64,000 bases of DNA from Pseudoxanthomonas yeongjuensis. GTDB taxonomy: Bacteria; Pseudomonadota; Gammaproteobacteria; Xanthomonadales; Xanthomonadaceae. Where the stretch lies: assembly GCF_010093345.1 (NCBI RefSeq), contig NZ_PDWT01000003.1, positions 406,001-470,000 on the forward strand, written 5' to 3'. Both the position numbers and the translations under genes were made by a program. The notes below the pieces were generated by a model. The model saw nothing but the letters and a program-made list of their open reading frames with translations. It did no database searches and was not told the DNA's origin. This document shows positions 38,789-47,051 of this stretch, piece after piece (positions within the stretch are counted from its first letter, which is position 1; each line of letters starts with the position of its first letter).

Positions 38789-39262
38789 ATGAAAGAGAGC
38801 ATCCTGGATGTACTGCTTTACCTGTTCGAACACTACTTCACCGAAGACGCGGACCCGGTCCGCGACCGCGACTCACTGCAGAACGGCCTGATCCAGGCCG
38901 GTTTCAGCCCCACCGAGATCAGCAAGGCGTTCGACTGGCTCGATGCCCTGGCCGAACAGCGCCCGCCCGCCAGCGAACCGCGCATCGGTGGCCCGACCCG
39001 CGTCTACCACGGCCCCGAACTGGAAAAGCTGGACGTGGAGTGCCGTGGCTTCGTGCTGTTCCTTGAACAGCACGGCGTGCTCGATGCCGACCAGCGCGAG
39101 CTGGTGCTGGACCGGGCCATGGCCCTGGACCAGGACGAGCTGGACCTGGACGACCTGAAATGGGTGGTGCTGATGGTGCTGTTCAACCAGCCCGGTTCCG
39201 AAGCCGCCTACGCGTGGATGGAAACCCAGATGTTCGAGGACGAACCCGAGCCGGTGCACTGA
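38789..39262 (+). CDS. smg: Smg family protein (DUF494)
   Basis: A 157-residue DUF494/Smg protein. It begins [17 protein letters not shown] and has the acidic central segment and the C-terminal [16 protein letters not shown] typical of the family. The gene is conserved between dprA and topA across gammaproteobacteria, but its molecular role is unknown. The start is ATG 38789, preceded by GAGGGG. Confidence 0.93.
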   Translation: MKESILDVLLYLFEHYFTEDADPVRDRDSLQNGLIQAGFSPTEISKAFDWLDALAEQRPPASEPRIGGPTRVYHGPELEKLDVECRGFVLFLEQHGVLDADQRELVLDRAMALDQDELDLDDLKWVVLMVLFNQPGSEAAYAWMETQMFEDEPEPVH

Positions 39263-39296
39263 GCCTGCGGGCGATTTCCCGCGATTCGATTGCCTT

Positions 39297-39370
39297 GTAG
39301 GAGCGGGCCTTGCCCGCGATGCTTTTCCCGCCGCGTCACGGAAGGCATCGCGGGCAAGGCCCGCTCCTAC
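39297..39370. repeat. GTAG-type REP pair (perfect 26-bp inverted arms)
   Basis: Arms 39297-39322 and 39345-39370 are perfect reverse complements, 22 bases apart, each beginning GTAGGAGCGGG from the outside and containing the hairpin CGGGCCTTGCCCG. It shares the GTAGGAGCG head with the element at 24507-24590 but has a different stem. Located in the gap after smg. Confidence 0.8.
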
Positions 39371-39490
39371 CCAAAGAAATACCGCACGCTTCGCCACGCG
39401 CTCATGAAATACCATGGACAGGCTTTCGGTGGCGCCACTCCTTGGCGCGCCGGAAATCCACTCCTTTGATCCCAACCTTGCAGGGAACGC

Positions 39491-40189
39491 ATGAGCGACT
39501 GGTACTACTCCGCGGGTAACGACCAACGCCAGGGGCCGCTTCCCAGCGACGACCTGGTCGCCCAGTTCCGCCATGGCCGCATCGGCCTGGACACGCTGGT
39601 CTGGCGCGATGGCCTGGCCGGATGGCAACCGCTGGGGGACTTCGCCGTCGAGCTTGGCCTGGCGAACAGTACCGGCGCGCCGTTGCCGCCCCCGCTGCCC
39701 CCCTCCCGTCCTGCTCCGGCCGCTTACGCCTCGCCCCTGCAATCCGCGCCGAAATCCGGCCTTTCCGGCTGCATGATCGCGTTGATCGTGGCCGCGGTCG
39801 TGGCCGTGCCCATGGTCGCGATCCTGGCGGCGATCGCCATCCCCGCCTACCAGGACTACACCTTGCGCGCCAGAACCAGTGCGGCGCTGCTGGATGCGGC
39901 GCCACTCAAGACAGACATCGCCGCATATCTAGCCGGCAATTCGACCTGCCCCAGCAATGGCGACGCCGACTTCGGTGCTCCCGGGACCTATGCCGGCACC
40001 CATCTCGCCTCGATCACTCTCGGCACCTTCGAGAGCAAGCGCTGCGGCATGGAATTGATCCTGCGCAACGCCGGCAGCGATCGCCTGGACGGCAAGAAGA
40101 TCTGGCTGGAATACGACCCCTCCGACGCCTCGTGGGAATGCAGTTCGGAAATCGACGACAAGTACCTGCCGACCACTTGCCGCGGATAG
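39491..40189 (+). CDS. GYF_2 (DUF4339) domain protein with type IV pilin-like C-terminal part
   Basis: A 232-residue protein with an N-terminal GYF_2/DUF4339 domain (WYYSAGNDQRQGPLPSDDL, TLVWRDGLAGWQPL), a proline-rich linker (LPPPLPPSRPAP), one membrane helix and then a pilin-like segment: MVAILAAIAIPAYQDYTLRA is nearly the start of a type IV pilin after processing, and the following domain has cysteines spaced as in pilins. There is no prepilin G-F cleavage site at the usual place. The AGGGAACGC before ATG 39491 is a good ribosome binding site. It is followed by a GYF_2-RDD paralogue. Confidence 0.85.
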   Translation: MSDWYYSAGNDQRQGPLPSDDLVAQFRHGRIGLDTLVWRDGLAGWQPLGDFAVELGLANSTGAPLPPPLPPSRPAPAAYASPLQSAPKSGLSGCMIALIVAAVVAVPMVAILAAIAIPAYQDYTLRARTSAALLDAAPLKTDIAAYLAGNSTCPSNGDADFGAPGTYAGTHLASITLGTFESKRCGMELILRNAGSDRLDGKKIWLEYDPSDASWECSSEIDDKYLPTTCRG

Positions 40190-40242
40190 CGACTGCCAGC
40201 GGCTTGCGTTAACTTCCGCAATCGATCCTTGGGGATAACCTG

Positions 40243-41190
40243 ATGTCCAACTGGTATTACGCCGATGCCGAGCAGCAACGGCAAGGCCCGCTGTCGGCGG
40301 ATGAAATGGCGCAACGCTTCCACCAGGGCAAGCTGCGCCTGGATACGCTGGTCTGGCGCGACGGCTTGGCCGAATGGCAGCCGCTGCGCGACTTCACCCA
40401 GGAACTGGCCCTGCACCAGGCGCCGGCGGAAACCTTCTACACCCCGGTGGAATCCAGGCCGACCGAAGCGCGATCCGCGCAAGCCGATCCATTCGCCGCG
40501 CCGCCAGCCGGCGCTTTCGGCGACCCGGCGCCGGCCATGCTGGACTCGCCTTACGCACCGCCGCGCGCGACCCTCGTTTCCGGCAATGCGGCGATCCACG
40601 GCGGCGAAGTGGTCCATGCCGGTTTCTGGAAACGCGTCGCGGCCAACATCATCGACAGCTTCGTGGTCGGCATCGTCGGCGGGATCATCGGGGCCATCCT
40701 CGGCGGGGTGATCGGCGCGGTCTTCGGCCTCAACGGCGGACTGGGCGGTGGCGGCTTCCTCGCCATCCAGCTGGTCACCAACCTGGTGTCGATCGCGATC
40801 ACCGCCGGCTATTACGCCTGGTTCCACTCCTCCGCCAACCAGGCCACCCTGGGCAAGATGGCGATCGGCATCAAGGTGGTGCGCACCGATGGCGAGGCGA
40901 TCAGCTTCGCCCGCGGCATAGGCCGCTATTTCGCCTTCCTGCTGAGCTCGCTGATCCTGTGCATCGGCCTGATCATGGCGGCCTTCACCGAGCGCAAGCA
41001 GGGCCTGCACGACATGATCTGCGACACCCTGGTAGTGGATAAGTGGGCGTTTACCGCCCATCCTGAATGGCAGAAACGCGAGCTCGGCACGGTGACCGTG
41101 GTCATCCTGGCCATTTTCGGCATCCTGTTGCTGTTCTTCGGCCTGATCGTGGCGTTCGCCCTGATCGGGATAGCGGGCTCGCTGCGCTGA
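40243..41190 (+). CDS. GYF_2 (DUF4339) and RDD domain membrane protein
   Basis: A 315-residue protein. The N-terminal GYF_2 domain (WYYADAEQQRQGPLSADEMA, TLVWRDGLAEWQPLRDF) is close to that of the gene before it, so the two arose by duplication. After a low-complexity linker comes an RDD domain with its defining residues (GFWKRVAANIIDSFVVGIVGGIIGAILGG, ATLGKMAIGIKVVRTDGE, GRYFAFLLSS) and a further helix at the C-terminus. RDD proteins are multi-pass membrane proteins, some linked to ion or small-molecule transport. Function here is unknown. Confidence 0.9.
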   Translation: MSNWYYADAEQQRQGPLSADEMAQRFHQGKLRLDTLVWRDGLAEWQPLRDFTQELALHQAPAETFYTPVESRPTEARSAQADPFAAPPAGAFGDPAPAMLDSPYAPPRATLVSGNAAIHGGEVVHAGFWKRVAANIIDSFVVGIVGGIIGAILGGVIGAVFGLNGGLGGGGFLAIQLVTNLVSIAITAGYYAWFHSSANQATLGKMAIGIKVVRTDGEAISFARGIGRYFAFLLSSLILCIGLIMAAFTERKQGLHDMICDTLVVDKWAFTAHPEWQKRELGTVTVVILAIFGILLLFFGLIVAFALIGIAGSLR

Positions 41191-41256
41191 GATTTCCGGA
41201 GCCGCTGCTTGACAGGCGAGGCCCGGCATGATTCCACTATAAATAGAAGAAACCTG

Positions 41257-41284
41257 AACGCCCGGGGCCCACACCCCGGGCGTT
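41257..41284 (+). promoter_or_regulatory. Strong hairpin in the topA leader
   Basis: An 11-bp perfect GC-rich stem (AACGCCCGGGG and CCCCGGGCGTT, loop of 6) lies 64 bases before the topA start. AT-rich promoter-like sequence (TTGACA at 41209, TATAAAT at 41238, spacing longer than usual) precedes it. There is no T-run, so it looks more like a leader hairpin than a terminator. Confidence 0.5.
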
Positions 41285-41348
41285 GGCTTCTTCGGCCCAT
41301 CCATTTGAAGGACACTCGCCGGCCCGACCGGCGTTCGAACCCACGGAC

Positions 41349-43895
41349 ATGCCCAAGCACCTGCTCATCGTCGAATCGCCCGCGAAAGCCAAGACGATCA
41401 ACAAATACCTCGGCAAGGACTTCACTGTCCTGGCCTCCTACGGCCATGTCCGCGACCTGGTGCCGAAGGAGGGCGCGGTCGATCCGGACAACGGCTTCGC
41501 CATGCGCTACGACCTGATCGAGAAGAACGAGAAGCACGTCGAGGCCATCGCCAAGGCGGCCAAGGGCGCCGACGACATCTTCCTGGCCACCGACCCGGAC
41601 CGCGAGGGTGAAGCCATCAGCTGGCACATCGCCGAGATCCTGAAGGAACGCGGCCTGCTCAAGGACAAGCCGCTGCACCGGGTGGTGTTCACCGAGATCA
41701 CCCCGCGCGCGATCAAGGAAGCCATGACCAAGCCACGGCAGATCGCCGGCGACCTGGTCGATGCGCAGCAGGCGCGGCGCGCACTGGATTACCTGGTCGG
41801 TTTCAACCTGTCGCCGGTGCTGTGGCGCAAGGTCCAGCGCGGCCTGTCCGCCGGCCGCGTGCAGTCGCCGGCGCTGCGCATGATCGTCGAGCGCGAGGAA
41901 GAGATCGAAGCCTTCATCGCCCGCGAGTACTGGTCGATCGAGGCCGAGTGCCTGCACCCGTCGCAGCAGTTCACCGCGCGCCTGACCAAGCTCGACGGCA
42001 AGAAGTTCGAGCAGTTCACCATCACCGACGGCGAGACCGCCGAAGCCGCGCGCCTGCGCATCCAGCAGGCCGCGCAAGGCGCGCTGCATGTCACCGACGT
42101 CACCAGCAAGGAACGCAAGCGCCGCCCGGCCGCGCCGTTCACCACTTCCACCCTGCAGCAGGAAGCCGCGCGCAAGCTCGGCTTCACCACCAAGCGCACC
42201 ATGCAGGTGGCGCAGAAGCTCTATGAAGGCATGGACATCGGCGAGGAAGGCACGGTCGGCCTGATCAGCTACATGCGTACCGACTCGGTCAGCCTGTCGG
42301 CCGAGGCGGTCAGCGAGATCCGCGACGTGATCGCGCGGGACTACGGCACCGGCGCCTTGCCGGACAAGCCCAACACCTACCAGACCAAGTCCAAGAACGC
42401 GCAGGAAGCCCACGAAGCGGTGCGCCCGACCTCCGCGCTGCGCACGCCGGCCCAGGTCTCGCGCTTCCTCGACGACGACGGCCGCCGCCTGTACGAACTG
42501 ATCTGGAAGCGCGCGGTCGCCTCGCAGATGGTCCCGGCCACGCTCAACACGGTGTCGGTCGACCTGGCCGCCGGCAGCGAGCACAGCTTCCGCGTCTCGG
42601 GCACCACCGTGGTCGATCCCGGCTTCCTGGCCGTGTACGAGGAAGGCAAGGACGCGAAGAACGCCGACGAGGACGACGAGGGCCGCAAGCTGCCGGCGAT
42701 GAAGACCGGCGACCGCATCCCGCTCGATCGCATCCACACCGACCAGCATTTCACCGAGCCGCCGCCGCGCTTCTCCGAAGCCTCGCTGGTGAAGACGCTG
42801 GAGGAATACGGCATCGGCCGGCCCTCGACCTACGCCTCGATCATCGCCACCCTGCTGTTCCGCAAGTACGTCGAACTCGACAGCCGCCGCTTCAAGCCCA
42901 GCGACGTGGGTCGCGCCGTATCGAACTTCCTCAGCGGGCATTTCACCCAGTACGTCGATTACGACTTCACCGCCAAGCTCGAGGACGAGCTGGATGCGGT
43001 GTCGCGCGGCGAAGAGGAATGGGTGCCGCTGATGGAGCGGTTCTGGGGTCCGTTCAAGCAGATGGTCGACGACAAGATGGAATCGGTGGACCGCAGCCAG
43101 GCCACCGGCGCGCGCGAACTCGGAACCGACCCCAAGTCGGGCAAGCCGGTCAGCGTGCGCCTGGGCCGTTACGGACCCTACGCGGCGATCGGCAGCACCG
43201 CCGAGGACGAGGAGGAGAAGCCTACCTTCGCCTCGCTGCGTCCCGGCCAGAGCATGCACACCATTTCCCTGGAGGACGCGCTGGAGCTGTTCAAGCTGCC
43301 GCGCAAGCTGGGCCAGGACAAGGACGAGGAAGTCAGCGTCGGCATCGGCCGCTTCGGCGCGTTCGCCAAGCGCGGCAGCGTGTACGCCTCGCTGAAGAAG
43401 GAAGACGACCCCTACACCATCGACCTGGCTCGGGCGGTGTTCCTGATCGAGGAAAAGGAAGAGATCGCGCGCAACCGCATCATCAAGGAATTCGACGGCA
43501 GCGAGATCCAGGTGCTGAACGGCCGCTACGGCCCCTACATCAGCGACGGCAAGCTCAACGGCCGCATTCCCAAGGACCGCGAACCGGCTTCGCTGACCCT
43601 GGAGGAAGTGGTCAAGCTGATGGAGGAAACCGGCAAGCCGATGCGCAAGGGTTTCGGCAAGAAGACGGCGGCGAAGAAAGAACCCGCGACCAAGAAGACC
43701 GCGGCGAAGAAAGCGCCGGCCAAGAAAGCGGTGAAAAAGGCCGCGAAGAAGGCGACGAAGAAGACGGCCGGGAAAGTCGCAAAGAAGACAGTGAAGAAAA
43801 CCGCCGCCGCAGTCGAGCCCGTCGCCGAGCCTGCACTGCTCACGCCCAAACCGTTCACGGGCAAGAAGGTGTTGATCAAGAAGGCGGCGAGCTGA
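41349..43895 (+). CDS. topA: DNA topoisomerase I
   Basis: An 848-residue type IA topoisomerase that relaxes negative supercoils. It has the Toprim domain (HLLIVESPAKAKTINKYLG, ATDPDREGEAISWHI), the active-site tyrosine in GLISYMRTDSVSLS (Tyr308) and EEYGIGRPSTYASI. The C-terminus has Topoisom-C repeats (GRYGPYAAIGS, IGRFGAFAKRG, GRYGPYISDGK) instead of four-cysteine zinc fingers, then a lysine/alanine-rich tail of about 60 residues (KKTAAKKAPAKKAVKKAAKK type). ATG 41349 is the family start. Confidence 0.97.
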   Translation: MPKHLLIVESPAKAKTINKYLGKDFTVLASYGHVRDLVPKEGAVDPDNGFAMRYDLIEKNEKHVEAIAKAAKGADDIFLATDPDREGEAISWHIAEILKERGLLKDKPLHRVVFTEITPRAIKEAMTKPRQIAGDLVDAQQARRALDYLVGFNLSPVLWRKVQRGLSAGRVQSPALRMIVEREEEIEAFIAREYWSIEAECLHPSQQFTARLTKLDGKKFEQFTITDGETAEAARLRIQQAAQGALHVTDVTSKERKRRPAAPFTTSTLQQEAARKLGFTTKRTMQVAQKLYEGMDIGEEGTVGLISYMRTDSVSLSAEAVSEIRDVIARDYGTGALPDKPNTYQTKSKNAQEAHEAVRPTSALRTPAQVSRFLDDDGRRLYELIWKRAVASQMVPATLNTVSVDLAAGSEHSFRVSGTTVVDPGFLAVYEEGKDAKNADEDDEGRKLPAMKTGDRIPLDRIHTDQHFTEPPPRFSEASLVKTLEEYGIGRPSTYASIIATLLFRKYVELDSRRFKPSDVGRAVSNFLSGHFTQYVDYDFTAKLEDELDAVSRGEEEWVPLMERFWGPFKQMVDDKMESVDRSQATGARELGTDPKSGKPVSVRLGRYGPYAAIGSTAEDEEEKPTFASLRPGQSMHTISLEDALELFKLPRKLGQDKDEEVSVGIGRFGAFAKRGSVYASLKKEDDPYTIDLARAVFLIEEKEEIARNRIIKEFDGSEIQVLNGRYGPYISDGKLNGRIPKDREPASLTLEEVVKLMEETGKPMRKGFGKKTAAKKEPATKKTAAKKAPAKKAVKKAAKKATKKTAGKVAKKTVKKTAAAVEPVAEPALLTPKPFTGKKVLIKKAAS

Positions 43896-43919
43896 GGCTG
43901 TGGACCAACGCGACTTCAG

Positions 43920-44081
43920 AGCTCGTCATTCCCGCGAAGGCGGGAATCGCTCTTCAGCAGTTGCAAGGCTGATTATCCAGCGGCTTCCCGCTTTTCGGGT
44001 CGCGTGGAAAGCAAAACCGCTGGGTTGACCCGCCATTCGACGGTTGATGAGCGATTCCCGCCTTCGCGGGAATGACGAGCT
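43920..44081. repeat. MITE-like element with perfect 33-bp terminal inverted repeats
   Basis: Arms 43920-43952 and 44049-44081 are exact reverse complements, enclosing 96 bases without a gene. Each arm begins AGCTCGTCATTCCCGCG and contains a smaller stem (TTCCCGC, GAAG, GCGGGAA). The CGTCATTCCCGCGAAGGCGGGAATC core is a common dispersed repeat type in proteobacteria. It lies between topA and tsaC and could be a non-autonomous transposable element or paired REP units. Confidence 0.75.
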
Positions 44082-44112
44082 GTTTCGATCTGTTTAGAGT
44101 TAATCGATCCCC

Positions 44113-44679
44113 ATGGCCACCCCCGCCCTCTCCCTCTCCGAAGCCATCACCGCTCTGCACACCGGCGGCGTGATCGCCTATCCCACCGAAGGCGTATGGG
44201 GCCTGGGTTGCGACCCGCGCAACGAAGCCGCGGTGCTGCGCCTGCTGGCGATCAAGCAGCGCGCGACGGACAAGGGCCTGATCCTGGTCGCTTCGCAGCT
44301 GGAGCAGTTGCGCCCGTTCCTGGACATCGCCGCGTTGCCCGCCGATCGCCTGGCCGAGGTGCTGGCGAGCTGGCCCGGGCCGCATACCTGGATCATGCCC
44401 GCCGCCAGCGCCGCGCCGGGCTGGATCACCGGCGCCCATGACAGCGTCGCCGTGCGCATCAGCGCGCATCCGCAGGTGATGGAGCTCTGCAACGCCTTCG
44501 GCGGCGCGATCGTCTCCACCAGCGCCAACCGCGCCGGCCAGCCCGCACCCTCGGCGCGCGATGCGCTGGATCCGCTGCTGGTCGCCGCTGTGGATGGCGT
44601 GACCGGTGGTGAAACCAACGGCCTGTCCTCACCCACCACGATCCGCGAAGCCCTCAGTGGACGGATCCTGAGAGCCTGA
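44113..44679 (+). CDS. tsaC: L-threonylcarbamoyladenylate synthase (Sua5/YciO/YrdC)
   Basis: A 188-residue YrdC-fold enzyme that makes threonylcarbamoyl-AMP from threonine, bicarbonate and ATP, the first step of the t6A tRNA modification. Seen: GGVIAYPTEGVWGLGCDPRN, LAIKQRATDKGLILVA, GPHTWIMPA, DSVAVRISAHP and IVSTSANRAGQPAP. Its length matches the short TsaC form without the Sua5 C-terminal domain. It is preceded by the MITE-like repeat. Confidence 0.95.
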   Translation: MATPALSLSEAITALHTGGVIAYPTEGVWGLGCDPRNEAAVLRLLAIKQRATDKGLILVASQLEQLRPFLDIAALPADRLAEVLASWPGPHTWIMPAASAAPGWITGAHDSVAVRISAHPQVMELCNAFGGAIVSTSANRAGQPAPSARDALDPLLVAAVDGVTGGETNGLSSPTTIREALSGRILRA

Positions 44680-44732
44680 ACAGCGCAGCGGCCGCTCTTT
44701 TCCATGCCCATCGATGCGCGCAAGATGCGCAT

Positions 44733-45401
44733 ATGGCCTTTTTCCGCTTCCTGACGCTATTGCTGATGCTGGCGCTGATGTCGCTGCCGTCGCCCGCCCG
44801 CGCCGAGGACGTCACCATCTATCGTTGCATCGGCCCCGGCGGCGAGCTGGCCCTGCGCGATTCGCCATGCCTGAAGGGCGAGACCCAGCAGGTGCGATCG
44901 ATGGCGCGACCGAAGGATCCCGCACCGGGAACCGCGCCGATCGCGGCACCCGGGCCGCCCGCCGCAGCACCGGTGCGCGAAGTGCGGGTCGTCTATCGCA
45001 CTCCGCCGCGGCCGATGTACGAATGCGTGACCGTCGATGGCGATCGTTACACCAGCGACAACGGCGAAGGCAATCCACGCTCGGTGCCGCTCTGGACCCT
45101 GGGCTATCCGATGTGGTCGCATCGCAACGGTGGGCATGGGTCCAGAGCGCCGGACAACCCACCCGGAAGTCCCGGGCCGGGCCGGCCACCCCGTCCCGGC
45201 ATGATCCTGCCCGCGGGCACGACCTGGATCCGCGACGAATGCCATGCCTTGCCGCAGGAAGAAGTCTGCGATCGCCTGTCCGACCGCCGCTATGAAATCA
45301 TCCGTCGCTACAACAGCGCGATGCAGGGCGAGCGGCGCCAGCTGGAGCTCGAACAACGCGGCATCGATGCGCGCCTGTCCAACGATTGCGGAAACCCCTG
45401 A
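44733..45401 (+). CDS. DUF4124 domain-containing exported protein
   Basis: A 222-residue secreted or periplasmic protein with signal peptide MAFFRFLTLLLMLALMSLPSPARA. The mature start EDVTIYRCIGPGGELALRDSPCLKGE is a DUF4124 domain, characterised by a paired-cysteine beta hairpin. A proline-rich middle and a cysteine-containing C-terminal region (DECHALPQEEVCDRLSDR) follow. Its TGA overlaps the next gene's ATG by one base; the next gene is a paralogue. Function unknown. Confidence 0.85.
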   Translation: MAFFRFLTLLLMLALMSLPSPARAEDVTIYRCIGPGGELALRDSPCLKGETQQVRSMARPKDPAPGTAPIAAPGPPAAAPVREVRVVYRTPPRPMYECVTVDGDRYTSDNGEGNPRSVPLWTLGYPMWSHRNGGHGSRAPDNPPGSPGPGRPPRPGMILPAGTTWIRDECHALPQEEVCDRLSDRRYEIIRRYNSAMQGERRQLELEQRGIDARLSNDCGNP

Positions 45402-46081
45402 TGAAGATGCTTTGCGCCTTGCTGCTTTTGTCGATGTCGATGTCCTTCGCGTCCGCCGAGGAAGTGGTGTTCTACCGTTGCACCGATGCCAGTGGCGCGC
45501 TGACCCTGCAGAACATGCCGTGCCCGAAAGGCGACCAGCAGGAAAAGAAGGTGATGCAGAGCGTCAATACGGTGCCGATGGGCACGGCCTCCGCACCGCC
45601 ACCAATACCTGCGGCTGCACCGGCAGCCACAACGACTACACCTGCCGATGCATACACCCCTGCAGCGGCAGCGGCAGCGTCGGCGCCGACCGCCGATCCC
45701 GGGATACTGACCAGCGGACCCGTACCGGAAGTCGCCGCCATCGCCGACGCGGACCGGTTGCCACCGCCGGTGCTGTTCCAGTGCATCACCTACGACAAGG
45801 ACAGCTACATCACCGAGGACGCGGAACCGCAGTCGCGATGCGTGGCGCTGCGCACGGTCGGCCTGGACGGCAATCCGCAGGGCGGCGCCGGCGCGGCCTG
45901 CGAAATGAGGCGCGACACCTGCGCGCGGGTCGCCGATGGCGCGCTGTGCGATGCGTGGAAGAAGCGCCTGGGCGAAACCGAAGTGGCCTGGCGCTTCGCC
46001 CGGCCCGGCAACGAACAAAAGAACAAGGAAGAGTTCGAACGCACGCGCAAGATCTGGGACCAGAGCACCTGCGGCAAGTGA
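45401..46081 (+). CDS. DUF4124 domain-containing exported protein (paralogue)
   Basis: A 226-residue protein with signal peptide MKMLCALLLLSMSMSFASA followed by EEVVFYRCTDASGALTLQNMPCPKGDQQEKK, a DUF4124 domain close to that of the preceding gene, then an Ala/Pro/Thr-rich linker and a C-terminal domain with cysteines (FQCITYDKDSYITEDAEPQSRC, CEMRRDTCARVADGALCDAWKK). ATG 45401 overlaps the preceding TGA. The tandem pair indicates gene duplication and one mRNA. Function unknown. Confidence 0.85.
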   Translation: MKMLCALLLLSMSMSFASAEEVVFYRCTDASGALTLQNMPCPKGDQQEKKVMQSVNTVPMGTASAPPPIPAAAPAATTTTPADAYTPAAAAAASAPTADPGILTSGPVPEVAAIADADRLPPPVLFQCITYDKDSYITEDAEPQSRCVALRTVGLDGNPQGGAGAACEMRRDTCARVADGALCDAWKKRLGETEVAWRFARPGNEQKNKEEFERTRKIWDQSTCGK

Positions 46082-46092
46082 CCGATCACCTT

Positions 46093-46179
46093 GTAGAGCC
46101 GAGCTTGCTCGGCTGCTCTTGGCACAGAATCGAAAGCGCTGTCTTCATGCGAAAAGCATCCGAGCAAGCTCGGATCTAC
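46093..46179. repeat. GTAG-type REP pair with compensatory differences
   Basis: The left unit reads GTAGAGCCGAGCTTGCTCGGCTGC and the right, on the other strand, GTAGATCCGAGCTTGCTCGGATGC. Each forms its own perfect 8-bp stem (AGCCGAGC/GCTCGGCT and ATCCGAGC/GCTCGGAT), and the two differ at one base pair that changes on both sides. Convergent gap between the DUF4124 paralogue and the SDR gene. Confidence 0.8.
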
Positions 46180-46215
46180 GCCCAAAAGGAAGCCCCCCCG
46201 GGGGACAAGGCTCGA

Positions 46216-46992
46216 TCAGAAGCCATAACGCAGGAACCCGCCATCCACCGCGATGCATTCGCCGGTGATGTAGCTGGCCGCCGGCAGGCACAGGAAACCC
46301 ACGGCGGCGGCGACTTCCTCCGGCTCGCCGATGCGGCGCATCGGAGTGCGGTCGATGACCTCTTCGTAGTAATCCGCATCGGCCAGCTTGCCCGAGGTGC
46401 GTCGCGTGCGGATGTACCACGGCGCCACCGCATTGACGCGCACGCCGTCCTCGGCCCACTCCACCGCCAGGTTGCGGGTGAGCTGCTGCAGCGCGGCCTT
46501 GGTCATTCCGTACGGAGCGCCGCTGCGCACCGCGGTGACGCCGGAGACGCTGCCGACATTGACGATGCTGGACACCGCGTGCCGGGTCAACAGCGGATGC
46601 GCGTAACGCGACAGCTCGAACGCGGAGAACAGGTTGATCTCGAAGATCCCGCGCCACTCGTCCTCGGTGTAGTCGACCGTGGCCTTGGTCAGGTTGCCGC
46701 CGGCGTTGTTGACCAGGATGTTGAGTCCATCGTCCTGGTCCTCGACCCAGTCGAGGATTTCGCGGCGATCCTCGTCGTCGGCCACGTCCGCGGCCATGGC
46801 GTGGACGGCGCGATCCGGGAATTCGTCGGCCAGCTCGTCGCGCACCGCTTCCAGCGCATCGGCATCGCGCGCGACCAGCATCGCGTCGGCGCCGAAGCCC
46901 AGCAGCTCGCGGGCGATGGCCAGGCCGATGCCGGCGCTGGCACCGGTGACCAGCGCGAGTTGTCCGTCCAGCCGCCAGCGATTGGGGGTCAT
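46216..46992 (-). CDS. SDR family oxidoreductase
   Basis: A 258-residue short-chain dehydrogenase/reductase. The cofactor motif [15 protein letters not shown] is near residue 17, NNAGGN near 96, the catalytic serine in NVGSVSGV, and the YxxxK motif in [12 protein letters not shown]. The C-terminal [14 protein letters not shown] and [11 protein letters not shown] are typical. Arginine after the second strand (VARDADAL) favours NADP. It resembles tropinone-reductase-like SDRs; the substrate is unknown. ATG 46992 is the family start. Confidence 0.9.
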   Translation of the reverse strand: MTPNRWRLDGQLALVTGASAGIGLAIARELLGFGADAMLVARDADALEAVRDELADEFPDRAVHAMAADVADDEDRREILDWVEDQDDGLNILVNNAGGNLTKATVDYTEDEWRGIFEINLFSAFELSRYAHPLLTRHAVSSIVNVGSVSGVTAVRSGAPYGMTKAALQQLTRNLAVEWAEDGVRVNAVAPWYIRTRRTSGKLADADYYEEVIDRTPMRRIGEPEEVAAAVGFLCLPAASYITGECIAVDGGFLRYGF

Positions 46993-47051
46993 TGCATCGT
47001 CCTCGCATCGATGCGCGTAGCATAACGCCACGATCCTGCGGAGGTCCCGTC

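Noticed and set aside
45244..47025. 593-codon plus-strand frame across the DUF4124 genes and SDR
   Set aside because: Crosses two real genes on different strands and a REP pair; no homology features.
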